From contig NZ_CP011509.1 in assembly GCF_001027285.1 (NCBI RefSeq), positions 5,666,501 to 5,730,500 on the forward strand: DNA of 64,000 nucleotides, given 5' to 3'. Origin of the DNA: Archangium gephyra. GTDB lineage: Bacteria > Myxococcota > Myxococcia > Myxococcales > Myxococcaceae. Every line of letters starts with the position of its first letter. Positions within the stretch are counted from its first letter, which is position 1. Positions 36,759 through 46,201 of this stretch are shown one piece after another. Made by a program: the position numbers and the translations under genes. Under the pieces are notes generated by a model. It was given only the letters and a program-made list of their open reading frames with translations, had not been told where the DNA came from and did not search any database.

Positions 36759-38627
36759 ATGGCATTCGAACTGGTTCTGTTGTGGCTCGTGACGGCGGTG
36801 CCGTGCGAGAAGACGCCGCCGCCCGGCATGGTGTGCATCGAGGGCGGAGATGCGATCGTGGGCGCCGACGATCACACGGACGCGGAGAAGCCCCGGCATC
36901 CCGTGTCCGTCGAGACGTTCTACCTGGATGCGAAGGAGGTCACGGTCGGTGACTACAGCCGGTGCGAGCGCGCGGGGGCGTGCACGAAGCTGAAGCGCCC
37001 GCCGTACTACGCGCGCTTCCAGAAGCCCGAGCTGCCAGCCGTACCGGTCACGTGGGAACTGGCGCACCAGTACTGCGTGTTCGCGGGCAAGCGGCTGCCG
37101 ACGGAGGCCGAGTGGGAGAAGGCCGCGCGCGGGCCCGAGGGGAAGACGTACCCATGGGGAGATGCGGCGCCCTCGTGCGACAAGGCGAACTACAAGGGCT
37201 GCCCGGGAGATTCCACGCGGCCGCCCGGCAGCTACCCGCCCGGCGCCTACGGCCTCTACGACATGGCGGGCAACGGGTACGAGTGGGTGAAGGACTGGTG
37301 GACGCCCTGTTACAAGGGCTGTGACAAGGCGTGTGGAGAGGCGTGCCTGCGCGCCAATCCGAAGGGGCCGTGCGACGGCGCGCGCCCGTGCAAGGGCTAC
37401 ACCCAGCGTGTGCTCAAGGGCGGCTCCTGGTACTGGCCCGAGGAGATGCTGCGCGGTTCCTGGCGGCGGGGCGAGCGCCCCACGAGCGGGCTCCACCGCC
37501 TGAGCTTCCGCTGCGCCTCGACGACGCCCCAGCTGTCCGCGTGGCCGCCCCGGTTCATGACGGAGCCCCCGGCCCGGCCGGCGGATCCCAAGCCGCCGAG
37601 CGAGGAGGAGCGGGCCAAGGCGCTCGCGGTCGTCGAGGACACGGACGTCTTCCAGATTCCCCTCTGTGGCCGTGCGGGCAAGGCGCGCGTCGATTGCCGC
37701 GACCCCATGAGCTACATCAAGTCCAACGAGGCGCTCCAATACCTCTTCGGGGATGCCATCAAGAACGTGGGGGGCGGCTACGTCGGGTTGGGAGCCGATC
37801 AGGGCTACTCGTACATCGCGCACGCCCGGAGCCAGTGGGCGTGGGTCTTCGACTATGACCCGACGGTGGTCCGGCTCCACCACGTGCTGAGGGCCGTGGT
37901 GAAGCGGGCGCCGGCCCGCGAGGACTTCGTCACGGCCTTCACCGACAAGCAGGCGAAGGCGACGCGAGCCGCCATCGAGGAGGAGTGGGCGTCCCTTCCC
38001 AGGGAGGAGCGCGCCGCCATCACCGGGGTGTTCGAGCGTGCACGGCGGCAGCTGTGGGCCAACTACACGCGCCAGCTGCGGCCCGCGCGCTGGACGGAGG
38101 GCTTCGGCTGGCTCCAGACGGAGGAGAACTACCGCTACGTGCGCCTGATGTTCGAGCAGGGGCGCATCGTCACCCTCAAGGGCAACATGCTCACGGACAA
38201 GGCGCTGCCGTCCATCGCTCGCGCCGCTCGCTCCCTGGGGGTGCCCATCCGCGTCTACTACCCCTCCAATGCCGAGGAGCAGTGGAAGCAGTTGCCTCCC
38301 CAGTACCGGGAGAACGTGCGCCAGCTTCCCTTCGACGAGCGCAGCGTGATCCTCCGGACGTTGATCACCCACAAGTTCCACAAGTCGGACTCGTACTGGC
38401 ACTACATCGTCCACGGCGGGCTGCATGCGCAGGAGCACCTGGCCCTTCCGGGGTACGCGAACGTCTGGAGCTTCATGGAGGACCGTCAGCAGGTGGGCGC
38501 GTTCCTCGCCACCACCACGGCTGGAGGCGCGGAGAAGGCGCCCAGGCGTGATCGCTACCTCGACTTCCTGAGCTACATCGGCGTGCCCTCGGCCGCGGGC
38601 TCCGTGGTCGCGGAGTCCAAGCCTTGA
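36759..38627 (+). CDS. FGE-sulfatase-type domain fused to a second domain of unknown function (622 aa)
   Basis: A probable signal peptide precedes a formylglycine-generating-enzyme-like domain (about 20-255): MVCIEGGDAIVGADD, VETFYLDAKEVTVGDY, RLPTEAEWEKAARG, YDMAGNGYEWVKDWW and VLKGGSWYW. It lacks an evident copper-binding Cys pair of true FGE, so it is probably structural or binding. The second half (about 290-615) has GGYVGLGADQGYSYIAHARS, FDYDPTVVRLHHVLRAV and IRVYYPSNAEEQW, resembling a poorly characterised family with a methyltransferase-like layout. Its stop overlaps the TTG start of the M14 peptidase gene, so the two products are made together. Confidence 0.78.
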   Translation: MAFELVLLWLVTAVPCEKTPPPGMVCIEGGDAIVGADDHTDAEKPRHPVSVETFYLDAKEVTVGDYSRCERAGACTKLKRPPYYARFQKPELPAVPVTWELAHQYCVFAGKRLPTEAEWEKAARGPEGKTYPWGDAAPSCDKANYKGCPGDSTRPPGSYPPGAYGLYDMAGNGYEWVKDWWTPCYKGCDKACGEACLRANPKGPCDGARPCKGYTQRVLKGGSWYWPEEMLRGSWRRGERPTSGLHRLSFRCASTTPQLSAWPPRFMTEPPARPADPKPPSEEERAKALAVVEDTDVFQIPLCGRAGKARVDCRDPMSYIKSNEALQYLFGDAIKNVGGGYVGLGADQGYSYIAHARSQWAWVFDYDPTVVRLHHVLRAVVKRAPAREDFVTAFTDKQAKATRAAIEEEWASLPREERAAITGVFERARRQLWANYTRQLRPARWTEGFGWLQTEENYRYVRLMFEQGRIVTLKGNMLTDKALPSIARAARSLGVPIRVYYPSNAEEQWKQLPPQYRENVRQLPFDERSVILRTLITHKFHKSDSYWHYIVHGGLHAQEHLALPGYANVWSFMEDRQQVGAFLATTTAGGAEKAPRRDRYLDFLSYIGVPSAAGSVVAESKP

Positions 38628-40678
38628 GGTGCGGCGGGGCGCTCTTCCTCGCCATGCTGCTCGCCGCGGGGCTCGCGCGCGGTGAGGGCTACCCCATTCC
38701 TCGTGGCGAGCACCCGGTCGCGTGGAAGCCGGCGGAGACCGTCGGAGAGTGGAAGGCCGAGGGCGAGGCGCTCGCGCTCACCACGCCCAAGGCGCTCCGC
38801 AACTACTTCATCCAGGAGGAAGAGGCGGCGTCCCCGGCGCCCTTCGTGCGCGCGAGGATCCAGAATCCGGCCCGTGCCGATCTGGCCATCCTCTTCCGCG
38901 CGAAGGTGCGCGCCACCCAGCCCCTGTTCGCGCTCACGGGTTACGGCCTCTACGTGGATGGGCGCCGGGAGACGGTGGGGTTCGTGCGCTATGACGGGAC
39001 GCGCTCGGATGACAGTGGCGCGCGCGCGAAGGTGCCCGGACTCGCGAAGGTGGGGGAGCTCGAGCTCGTGCTCTTCCTCGCCGGGCCGGCCTTCGCCGTC
39101 CACGTGTATGACGCCCGCACCAAGGTGGAGCTCGCGAGCCTCGTCTGGTCCGATGCGGCGTTCGCCGGGGGCTCGCTCGGCGTGTACGCGCACAAGACCC
39201 AGGCCGCGGAGGTGCGGGTGTCCCTGTTCGTGCCGGATCCTCCACCGCAGGAGGCCTCGGCACGTGATGGCCTGACACTCGAGTGGCTCGTGCGCGTGGA
39301 GCGGGGCTTTCAGTTCGCTCCGGAGCTGCGCCGTCACCTGCGCCGCGTGGCGCGCGAGCCGGACGCGGATGTGTACATCGCGAGCGAGCTCGGCGTGCAC
39401 CTGCTGCGCGCGAGCTCCGTCAACGTGCGCGAGCTGCACCCCGGGGTGCCGTACCGCTTCCTGGAATCCACCTTCGAGGAGCGTCTGGCGCGGGCGCGCA
39501 AGGCACCCGTGCGCGAGGCCTTCGTCGAGGGCATCAAGGACCCCGAGCTCATCGAGCGTGCGATGAGGGCACTGGCCGCACGTGCTCCGGAGCGCACGCG
39601 CATCATCGAGCTTGGCCGGACCCACGAGGACCGGCCGCTCCTCGGGCTCGTCATTGGCGACGCGTTGGAGGACCACTCCCGCCCGGCGGTGCTGCTGTGT
39701 GCCGGCACCCACGCCAACGAGGTGGTGACGCCCGAGCTGCCGCTCGACGCGGCGCGCTGGCTGTTGGAGAACGCGAAGGACAAGCGGGTCGCCCGCTGGT
39801 TGAGCACGTTCCATGTGGTCATCGTTCCGCTGGTGAATCCCGACGGGAGCCACGGGTACTGGCACGTCTCCACCGAGCGGGGGCGCACCAACCGGCGCAA
39901 GGACGAGCAGGCGGTGGAGCTGGGGCTGTTCGAGTACGGCGTGGATCTCAACCGCAACTACCCCTTCCAGTGGGGGAGCGTGGAGGATCGCTACAACAGC
40001 GCGGATGCGCGCTCCCCGTTCTATCGAGGGCCGGCGGCGGGCTCGGAGCCCGAGGTGCAGGCGATGATGAAGCTGGGCGAGGCGTGGCGCTTCGTCGCGA
40101 TGGTGTCGTACCACGCGGCGGCGAGCCGGCTGCTCGTGCCGTACACGGTGGAAGGTGCCCGTGAGCCCAAGCCCTCGGCGGCGTGGGCGGTGGCGCCGGG
40201 GATGATCGACGCGGTGGCGCCGTTGCAGGGCGGCAAGCGCTACGAGGCGGTGCGCCACCTCTATCCGGTGGCGGGGACGGATCAGGACTGGTTCTACTGG
40301 AACTTCGGGACGCTGGCGTACCTGGTGGAGCTGCCATTCGTGTCACCGGGGCCGCGACGGCCGCTCGAGCCGATGGTGGAGGGGGCGCGAGGCTTCTGGC
40401 AGGTGTTGATGGACCGCTTCCTGGATGGCCCGGCGCTCACGGTGCGGGTGCCGGAGTCCTTCCGGGAGGAGGGGCCGGTCACGGTGGCGGTGGAAGAGGT
40501 GACGTGGCCGAATGAGGAGCGTTTCACGGCGCACCCGGAGTCCGGAGTGTTCCACACGTACCTCCCAGCGGCCGGGCGTTACACGGTGAAGGCCACGAGC
40601 GTGTCGGGCAGGACGGTGTCCCAAGCTGTCGACGTCGGTACGGGGCTCGTGGTGCTCGCCCTCACCGAAGCCTCCTGA
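38624..40678 (+). CDS. Secreted M14-family zinc carboxypeptidase-like protein (684 aa)
   Basis: The signal peptide (GALFLAMLLAAGLARG) is followed by a laminin/LamG-like beta domain and, from about residue 300, an M14 peptidase: zinc motif GTHANE (H-x-x-E), substrate-site VNPDGSHGYW and DLNRNYPF, third zinc His in SYHAA and the catalytic Glu in YLVELPF. It should remove residues or cleave gamma-linked peptides outside the cell. The start is TTG, sharing TTGA with the previous stop; the first in-frame ATG would cut the signal peptide. A short beta domain closes the protein. Confidence 0.88.
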   Translation: MRCGGALFLAMLLAAGLARGEGYPIPRGEHPVAWKPAETVGEWKAEGEALALTTPKALRNYFIQEEEAASPAPFVRARIQNPARADLAILFRAKVRATQPLFALTGYGLYVDGRRETVGFVRYDGTRSDDSGARAKVPGLAKVGELELVLFLAGPAFAVHVYDARTKVELASLVWSDAAFAGGSLGVYAHKTQAAEVRVSLFVPDPPPQEASARDGLTLEWLVRVERGFQFAPELRRHLRRVAREPDADVYIASELGVHLLRASSVNVRELHPGVPYRFLESTFEERLARARKAPVREAFVEGIKDPELIERAMRALAARAPERTRIIELGRTHEDRPLLGLVIGDALEDHSRPAVLLCAGTHANEVVTPELPLDAARWLLENAKDKRVARWLSTFHVVIVPLVNPDGSHGYWHVSTERGRTNRRKDEQAVELGLFEYGVDLNRNYPFQWGSVEDRYNSADARSPFYRGPAAGSEPEVQAMMKLGEAWRFVAMVSYHAAASRLLVPYTVEGAREPKPSAAWAVAPGMIDAVAPLQGGKRYEAVRHLYPVAGTDQDWFYWNFGTLAYLVELPFVSPGPRRPLEPMVEGARGFWQVLMDRFLDGPALTVRVPESFREEGPVTVAVEEVTWPNEERFTAHPESGVFHTYLPAAGRYTVKATSVSGRTVSQAVDVGTGLVVLALTEAS

Positions 40679-40749
40679 AGCCCGTGTCAGCGGAGATTGC
40701 GCGCCGGAAACCGTGACATCGGGCGCCCCGGGTTCGAGGATTCGACCCG

Positions 40750-41523
40750 ATGAATCCCATTGAACGCTTGCAGTCGTACATGCGCCACAGTGCCGCGGGC
40801 CGCTACGAGTCCATTCCGGTTCCGCCCTTCACGGTGTTCGTCCATCCCCACGATCCACTCATCTACTTCAACTACGCCATCCCGGATGGGCCCATCACGG
40901 GGGACGTGCGCGAGCCCTTGCGGCGGCTCCGGGCCGAGTTCCAGAAGAGGGGCCGCGTGCCCCGCTTCGAGTACGTCTCCGAGCTGGCGCCCACCCTGGC
41001 GGACTCGCTGCTCGCCGAGGGCTTCCAGCTGGAGGCCGAGGCTCGGCTGATGGTCTGCACGCGCGAGCGCTTCACGCCCATGGCGGTACCGGAGGGCGTC
41101 TCGTTCTCGGTGCTCACGTCCGGGTCCTCTCGCGAGGAGGTGCGCACGTACTGCAACACCTCGCGGCGGGCCTTCTCGCCGGGTGAGCCCTACGAGGCCT
41201 CCGAGGAGGATGTCTCCAAGACGCTGGAGGAGCTCCGGGAGGGCGGGGCGGTGGTGGGACACGTGGAGGGACAGCCGGCCGTGGTGGGCATGTTCACCCC
41301 ACCGTCCGAGGGCATCGCCGAGCTCGGCGGAGTGGCGACGTTCGAGCGCTTCCGCAAGCGGGGACTCGGTACCGCGGTGACGTCCCGGGTGGCACAGGAG
41401 GCCTTCGCGCGGGGCGTGGATGTGCTCTTCCTGAGCACCATCACGGAGGAGGCCGGCCGCATCTACGAGCGGGTGGGTTTCCGGTTCGTGACGCGGATGC
41501 TCTTCATGTCCGTCCCGGCCTGA
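40750..41523 (+). CDS. GNAT-family N-acetyltransferase
   Basis: The 257-residue protein has its acetyl-CoA site in the C-terminal half: AELGGVATFERFRKRGLGTAVTSRVAQEA contains the R/Q-x-x-G-x-G/A pyrophosphate loop, and EEAGRIYERVGFRFV the closing helix-strand. The N-terminal half may be a second, degenerate GNAT fold (VFVHPHDPLIYFNYAIPDG). It is cytoplasmic, its substrate is unknown, and it stands 70 bp after the peptidase gene. Confidence 0.85.
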   Translation: MNPIERLQSYMRHSAAGRYESIPVPPFTVFVHPHDPLIYFNYAIPDGPITGDVREPLRRLRAEFQKRGRVPRFEYVSELAPTLADSLLAEGFQLEAEARLMVCTRERFTPMAVPEGVSFSVLTSGSSREEVRTYCNTSRRAFSPGEPYEASEEDVSKTLEELREGGAVVGHVEGQPAVVGMFTPPSEGIAELGGVATFERFRKRGLGTAVTSRVAQEAFARGVDVLFLSTITEEAGRIYERVGFRFVTRMLFMSVPA

Positions 41524-41613
41524 CGCGCCCGGTCTCTCCCCCACCGGGCGGGCAGGGAGGGGTCAGGCCGATTTGTTCTCAGCCGCGCACGGTCGCGGTA
41601 GCTTGCGCGCGAG

Positions 41614-42543
41614 ATGGAGACCCACCTCGCTCGTGTGCTCGTGTGCCTCGCCGTCCTGTCCACTGGAGTGGTGCGGGCGGACCCTGGGACGGACGGAAAG
41701 CCGGAAGCACCTCCGGCCCGGACGGTGCTGCTGCTCGGTGACAGCCTCATCGTCACCAGCTTCGGCGAGTACCTGGAGAAGTCGCTGAACGAGCACCCGG
41801 GCACCCGCGCCATGCGGCGGGCGAAGTCCTCCACGGGGCTCGCCCGCCCGGACTTCTTCGACTGGATGAAGGTGGGCCGCGAAGAGGTCGAGCGCCACCA
41901 GCCCGACGTCGTCGTCGTCATCATGGGCGGCAACGACGGGCAGGGCCTCACGGACGAGAAGGGCAAGGCGAAGATGCAGTGGGGCGCGGCCGGCTGGGCG
42001 GACGCGTACCGTCAGCGTGTCGCGGACTTCCTGGGCGTCCTCCAGGCGCCTGGCCGGAAGATCCTCTGGGTCGAGCTGCCGTACACCGGACTGCCGAACT
42101 TCGAGCGCAAGCTGGGCGTCATCCGGCGCGTCCTGCGCGAGGCGGTGTCGGCGCATGAGGCCTCGAAGTACCTCGAGACGAAGCCGTTCTTCACCGACGC
42201 GAAGGGCGCCATCCTGCGCGAGGCCCAGGTCGAGGGCTTCCGCAAGCCGATGCGGCTGAAGATGGAGGATGGGGTCCACTTCACGTTGGCGGGCGGCCGG
42301 TACTTCGCCACCAAGGTGTATCCCGCGGTCATCGGGCTCCTCGGGCCTGGAGGCGCGGAGCCGCGACCGGACAACCCGAAGCCGGTCCCCGTGGCCGCGG
42401 CCCCGGCTGCCCCCGAGGCTCCGCCCGCCGCCGCGCCGGTGAAGACCGAGGTCCGCAACCGGGAGCCGGCGATCTGCCGCGAGTTCGACGCCGTGTCGGA
42501 AGCCCCGATGACGTCGATGCCCATGGCCCTCTGCTATCCATGA
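41614..42543 (+). CDS. Exported SGNH-hydrolase-like protein (DUF459-type)
   Basis: The signal peptide (VLVCLAVLSTGVVRA) is followed by SGNH motifs: GDSLIVTSFG (nucleophile Ser), VIMGGNDGQGL (block III Asn) and DGVHFTLAGG (block V Asp/His). DUF459 members act on periplasmic or cell-wall acyl groups. The C terminus is a Pro/Ala-rich tail with ICREFD. The stop shares ATGA with the following lipase-like gene, so the two are coupled. Confidence 0.88.
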   Translation: METHLARVLVCLAVLSTGVVRADPGTDGKPEAPPARTVLLLGDSLIVTSFGEYLEKSLNEHPGTRAMRRAKSSTGLARPDFFDWMKVGREEVERHQPDVVVVIMGGNDGQGLTDEKGKAKMQWGAAGWADAYRQRVADFLGVLQAPGRKILWVELPYTGLPNFERKLGVIRRVLREAVSAHEASKYLETKPFFTDAKGAILREAQVEGFRKPMRLKMEDGVHFTLAGGRYFATKVYPAVIGLLGPGGAEPRPDNPKPVPVAAAPAAPEAPPAAAPVKTEVRNREPAICREFDAVSEAPMTSMPMALCYP

Positions 42544-43328
42544 GGATTGCCATGAGCGGCAGCACTCCGTTGCCGCGCCTGGTTGCGTGTCTGCTGGCGA
42601 TGGCGACATGCTCGTGCGGAGCCCTCACCATGACCTCCGCCTCCGCCCGTGTCTCCGCTACCGCTTCATCCCCCGCCGTGGCCTCCGCTCGGGTGCCCGT
42701 GCTGCTGGTGCACGGCATCGATGACGACGCGCGGACCCTGGCGCCGCTCGCGGACGGGCTGGCGCGGGCCGGCTTCCAGGACGTGCGGATCGTCGAGCTG
42801 AAGCCCAACAACGGGGATGCCCCCATCCCGGTGCTGGCGGGGCAGGTGGCCGAGGCGGCCGCGAGCCTGCGCGCGCGGACGGGCAGTGCGCGAGTCGACG
42901 TGGTGGCCTTCAGCATGGGGGCGCTCGTCAGCCGCTACTACCTGCAGCGGTTGGAGGGGCGGAACCACGTGCGCCGCTTCGTGTCCATCTCCGGCCCCCA
43001 CGCGGGAACGCTCACGGGCTGGCTGCGAGCCAATCCTGGCGCGCGCGACATGCGGCCGGGCAGTGAGCTGCTGCGGGGGCTCGCCGCCGATGAAGCCCCG
43101 TTCGGGGAGGTCCAGGTCTTCACCCTCTGGACGCCGCTCGATCTGATGATCATCCCCGCCCGCTCCTCCCAGCTGGCCGGAGCGCGGGAGCGGACCTTCC
43201 CCGTCATCCTCCACCCGCTCATGCTGCGCGACGGGCGGGTCCTCCGCTCGGTGGAGGAGGCCCTCACGGTGGAGCGTCCGGAGGACTTCAAGCCCCTGCC
43301 GGTCGTGCTGCCTCCCGGCGGTCCCTGA
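42540..43328 (+). CDS. Lipase-like alpha/beta hydrolase, probable lipoprotein
   Basis: The N terminus has a hydrophobic stretch ending ATCSCGAL, which may be a lipobox or a plain signal. The hydrolase fold opens RVPVLLVHGIDDDART, and the nucleophile elbow is AFSMGALVSRYY, with the first Gly of G-x-S-x-G replaced by Ala, as in many class-2 lipases of Bacillus type. The oxyanion HGI and a late HPLML His are present. It is translated together with the SGNH protein. Lipid or ester hydrolysis at the envelope is likely; the substrate is unknown. Confidence 0.82.
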   Translation: MRIAMSGSTPLPRLVACLLAMATCSCGALTMTSASARVSATASSPAVASARVPVLLVHGIDDDARTLAPLADGLARAGFQDVRIVELKPNNGDAPIPVLAGQVAEAAASLRARTGSARVDVVAFSMGALVSRYYLQRLEGRNHVRRFVSISGPHAGTLTGWLRANPGARDMRPGSELLRGLAADEAPFGEVQVFTLWTPLDLMIIPARSSQLAGARERTFPVILHPLMLRDGRVLRSVEEALTVERPEDFKPLPVVLPPGGP

Positions 43329-43349
43329 GACCTCCGCTCAAGTGGCGTC

Positions 43350-43577
43350 TCAGGACTGGGTGGGCCCGGAGTTGCCGGGCACGGGGGCGGGCGCGGGCGC
43401 GGGCCTCTTGGGAATCGTCGAGCGGCGCGGGCCCTTGATGGCGTAGTTCAGCAGCATCACCCCCGGCAGGAGCATGGCCAGACCCTGGTTGAGGTTGGCG
43501 GGGGGATGGACCAGGGCCCCGAGGGCCATCGCGGCGAACAGCAGACCACACACCACACGGACGAGGATGGAGCTCAC
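43350..43577 (-). CDS. Small membrane protein of unknown function (75 aa)
   Basis: A GTG start at 43577 (AAGGAA 6-8 nt upstream) gives SSILVRVVCGLLFAAMALGA, a second hydrophobic segment (GLAMLLPGVMLLNYAI) and a Pro/Ala-rich soluble tail with KGPRRSTIPK. It probably sits in the inner membrane with two helices. It has no known family. It is divergent from the DMT transporter gene. Confidence 0.6.
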   Translation of the reverse strand: MSSILVRVVCGLLFAAMALGALVHPPANLNQGLAMLLPGVMLLNYAIKGPRRSTIPKRPAPAPAPVPGNSGPTQS

Positions 43578-43640
43578 GGGGGGTTCCTTGTATCGGGGCG
43601 ACCCATGATAACCAGGGGCCTCCCACGTGCACGTCCCCCC

Positions 43641-44609
43641 ATGAAAAAGTCCTCCACGGCCCTGCTGGCGATCCTGCTCGGACTGGCCTCGGCGCTGTTC
43701 TTCACCATGACCTACGTGCTCAACCGCAACATGGCGGCGGGGGGGGCGTTCTGGGCCTGGAGCGCGTCGCTGCGGTACTTCATCATGTTGCCCCTCATGT
43801 CGGTGTTGGTGGCGGCGCATGGGGGGTTGCGGCCGTTGGGGGCCGAGCTGAGGAGGCATCCGGGCGAGTGGTTGCTCTGGAGCAGCGTGGGTTTCGGCGT
43901 CTTCTACGCCTTCCTCACGGTGTCGGCGGACTACGGGCCCTCGTGGTTGATCGCCGGCTCCTTCCAGCTCACGGTGCTCGCGGGCCCGCTGCTGTCGCCG
44001 TTCATCTACACCGACGCGCGCCGGCGCATCCCCCTCAAGGCCGTGGGCATGGGCTCGTTGATCGTCCTGGGCGTGCTCGTCATGCAACTGGGGCACTTCC
44101 AGCTGGCCATGCCCGCGAGCGCATGGCTGGCGCTGCTCTTCGTGGTGATCTCCGCCGTCGCATACCCGCTGGGCAACCGCCGGGTGATGCTGCACCTGGA
44201 GCGTGAGGGCGTCTCCCTGGATGCGAGCCAGCGCGTGCTGGGCATGACGCTGGGGAGCCTGCCCTTCTGGCTGGGCGTGGCGGCCTATGGCTACACGCGG
44301 GTGGGGTGGCCTCCGGCGGGGCAGGTGCTGCAATCGGCGGGCGTGGCGGTCTCCTCCGGGGTGATCGCCACCACCCTGTTCTTCCGCGCCGCCCAGATGA
44401 CCGCGAACAACCCGGTGGGGCTGTCCGCCGTGGAGGCCACGCAGGCCACCGAGCTGCTCTTCGCGCTGCTGCTGGGCGTGCTCTTCCTGGGCGAGCCGTT
44501 GCCCTCCGCGTTCAGCTTCGTGGGCGCCGGGCTCATCGTGGTGGGCATGGTGCTCTACAGCCGCGTCAGCGTGGCCTCCGAGCTGGAGCCCGCCGCCGTG
44601 CAGACGTGA
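43641..44609 (+). CDS. DMT-superfamily transporter (EmrE-type multidrug resistance efflux family)
   Basis: The 322-residue protein has ten predicted helices in two halves, beginning LLAILLGLASALFFTMTYVLNRN and ending EATQATELLFALLLGVLFLGEPLP, with the EamA-like layout. The sequence suits the PF13536 multidrug-resistance group rather than amino-acid permeases. The exported compound is unknown. No SD is visible before 43641; a start at 43605 would add a hydrophilic extension. Confidence 0.83.
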   Translation: MKKSSTALLAILLGLASALFFTMTYVLNRNMAAGGAFWAWSASLRYFIMLPLMSVLVAAHGGLRPLGAELRRHPGEWLLWSSVGFGVFYAFLTVSADYGPSWLIAGSFQLTVLAGPLLSPFIYTDARRRIPLKAVGMGSLIVLGVLVMQLGHFQLAMPASAWLALLFVVISAVAYPLGNRRVMLHLEREGVSLDASQRVLGMTLGSLPFWLGVAAYGYTRVGWPPAGQVLQSAGVAVSSGVIATTLFFRAAQMTANNPVGLSAVEATQATELLFALLLGVLFLGEPLPSAFSFVGAGLIVVGMVLYSRVSVASELEPAAVQT

Positions 44610-44622
44610 GCGCTCAGGACGC

Positions 44623-46023
44623 TCACGGGGTGGAGGCGGCGAGCGGCCGCGGCCCCGGGGTCTGGGCGGCCTTGTCGGGCCGGACGGCGAGCACCTTGAG
44701 CACCATGCGTGGGGAGAACATGGCGGCGGGTGACTCGATCATGTGCTGCACCCGCGCGAAGAGCGTCATCGCCTCCTCGTCGTAACCCGCGAGCTGCTGG
44801 AACCGGTTGCCGTACCAGGTCATCAGGCCAAACCCCGGCGGGCGCTTCCCCTCCACCTCGGGGAAACCCAGGTCACCGGCCGTCGCGAGGGCCCAGGGCC
44901 CCTGGAGGATCTGACCCGCCCGCTGGCGATAGCGATCGGAAGCCCCGCGCAGGCCCTGGCGCAGGCACTCACCGAGCGCCTCGGCCTGCATCGCGCCCGT
45001 GCTCATGCCCTGGCCGTAGGTGGGGTTGAACGAGCAGAAGGCATCACCCACCACCGCGAGCCCCTCGGGCAAGCGGGGCATGCGCTCGTAGTGGCGGCGC
45101 TGGTGGTGCGGGAAGCGGTAGAGGTGGATGGGCCCGAGCGGCTCGGCGTTCTTGATGGCCTCGTACAGGTGCGGTTGGGGCAGGCCCCGGGCGAACTCGA
45201 GGAACACCGCCTCCTCCGCCGTCGAGGGCGAATCTCCCAGCCAACCGCCCAGTGTCACCAGCCAGCGGTTGTCTTCGATGTCCTGGATGATGCCGAGCCG
45301 CCGTTCCTCCGGCAGCTTGGGCGAGAGCGCCAGGGAGCGCCATCCCGGCTCGAACCCTGGCGGCTTGCGGTAGAGACGGGTGGCGTAACCCACGTCCACG
45401 TGGATGCGCGTCTCCTCCACGCGGGGGTAACCCAGCGCCTCCAGCCACTGGGGCATGCGCGAACCACGGCCGCTGGCGTCCACCACCAGCCCGGCCTCGA
45501 GCGTCTCCTCCTGGCCGCCGCCCGGCGCCTGAACCTGGAGCCCCGTGACGCGTGTCCGGTCCCCGCTCGTCTTCAAGGCCACGGCTTCCCGGCCATCGAG
45601 GATGCGGACGTTGGCGAGGGCCTGGAGACGCTGGCGAACCACCCACTCGAGCAGCAACCGGCTCATGGAGGGAGCACTCACGCCACTGCGAAACCGCGGA
45701 CGCCAGCTACCTGCACCGAACATGGCAACGGACTCGACCACGTCCAGGAACTCACCTCCGGCGGCCACCAGATCCTCCCGGATGCCCGGGAGGAAGCCCG
45801 CGAGGATGTCCATTCCGCGCGTGAGCAGGCCATGAATGTGCTGCGCCTGGGGAACGCCCTTGCGCGGCATCGGCCCGTTCGGGAAGACATCGCGCTCCAC
45901 CAGGGTGACGCGCTCGAAGTGGCGGGACAGCATGGCCGTGGACATCAACCCGGCGATGCTGCCGCCATAAACGATGGCATGCGTACCGGCGGGTGCGGAG
46001 GCAAGGGGCTTCGAAGTGCTCAT
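44623..46023 (-). CDS. FAD-dependent monooxygenase
   Basis: The 466-residue product has the dinucleotide motif AIVYGGSIAGLMSTAMLSR, VVDASGRGSRMPQWLE (a DG-like motif) and the second FAD motif VVGDAFCSFNPTYGQGMSTGA. This pattern is typical of single-component aromatic or lipid hydroxylases and FAD-halogenase relatives; no halogenase WxWxIP motif is present. Because it is divergent from an imine-reductase-like gene, it may act in a small tailoring unit. AAGTGC-free, SD-poor start at 46023; the frame extends upstream but without family sequence. Confidence 0.85.
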   Translation of the reverse strand: MSTSKPLASAPAGTHAIVYGGSIAGLMSTAMLSRHFERVTLVERDVFPNGPMPRKGVPQAQHIHGLLTRGMDILAGFLPGIREDLVAAGGEFLDVVESVAMFGAGSWRPRFRSGVSAPSMSRLLLEWVVRQRLQALANVRILDGREAVALKTSGDRTRVTGLQVQAPGGGQEETLEAGLVVDASGRGSRMPQWLEALGYPRVEETRIHVDVGYATRLYRKPPGFEPGWRSLALSPKLPEERRLGIIQDIEDNRWLVTLGGWLGDSPSTAEEAVFLEFARGLPQPHLYEAIKNAEPLGPIHLYRFPHHQRRHYERMPRLPEGLAVVGDAFCSFNPTYGQGMSTGAMQAEALGECLRQGLRGASDRYRQRAGQILQGPWALATAGDLGFPEVEGKRPPGFGLMTWYGNRFQQLAGYDEEAMTLFARVQHMIESPAAMFSPRMVLKVLAVRPDKAAQTPGPRPLAASTP

Positions 46024-46129
46024 GCGGGGCAGGAGCGTAGGCGACCTCTCTCGGGCAGTCGAATGACAGCCCGGGCCGCTCCTCGCTCGCTCCGCCATGC
46101 CGTGGATACAAACCCGTGTCCTTCCGATA

Positions 46130-46170
46130 CCTTCACCCCGTCCCTCTCCCGGTGGGAGAGGGGAGGGTGT
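46130..46170. repeat. Dispersed hairpin element, copy 5 (inverted)
   Basis: CCCTCTCCC (46142-46150), loop GGT and GGGAGAGGG (46154-46162). Read on the minus strand it carries the same ACGGGGTGA tail as the other copies. Unlike copies 1-4, it lies in a divergent promoter region, so it is not placed as a terminator. Confidence 0.8.
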
Positions 46171-46201
46171 TTGGGTCGCTGGAAACAAAAGGAGATGGAC
46201 G

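Noticed and set aside
36759-37520. Active formylglycine-generating enzyme (sulfatase activator)
   Set aside because: The copper-binding cysteine pair near the C terminus of true FGE is not evident and no sulfatase gene is near.
44623-46023. Flavin-dependent halogenase
   Set aside because: The WxWxIP motif of tryptophan halogenases is not present; it fits the broader monooxygenase group.
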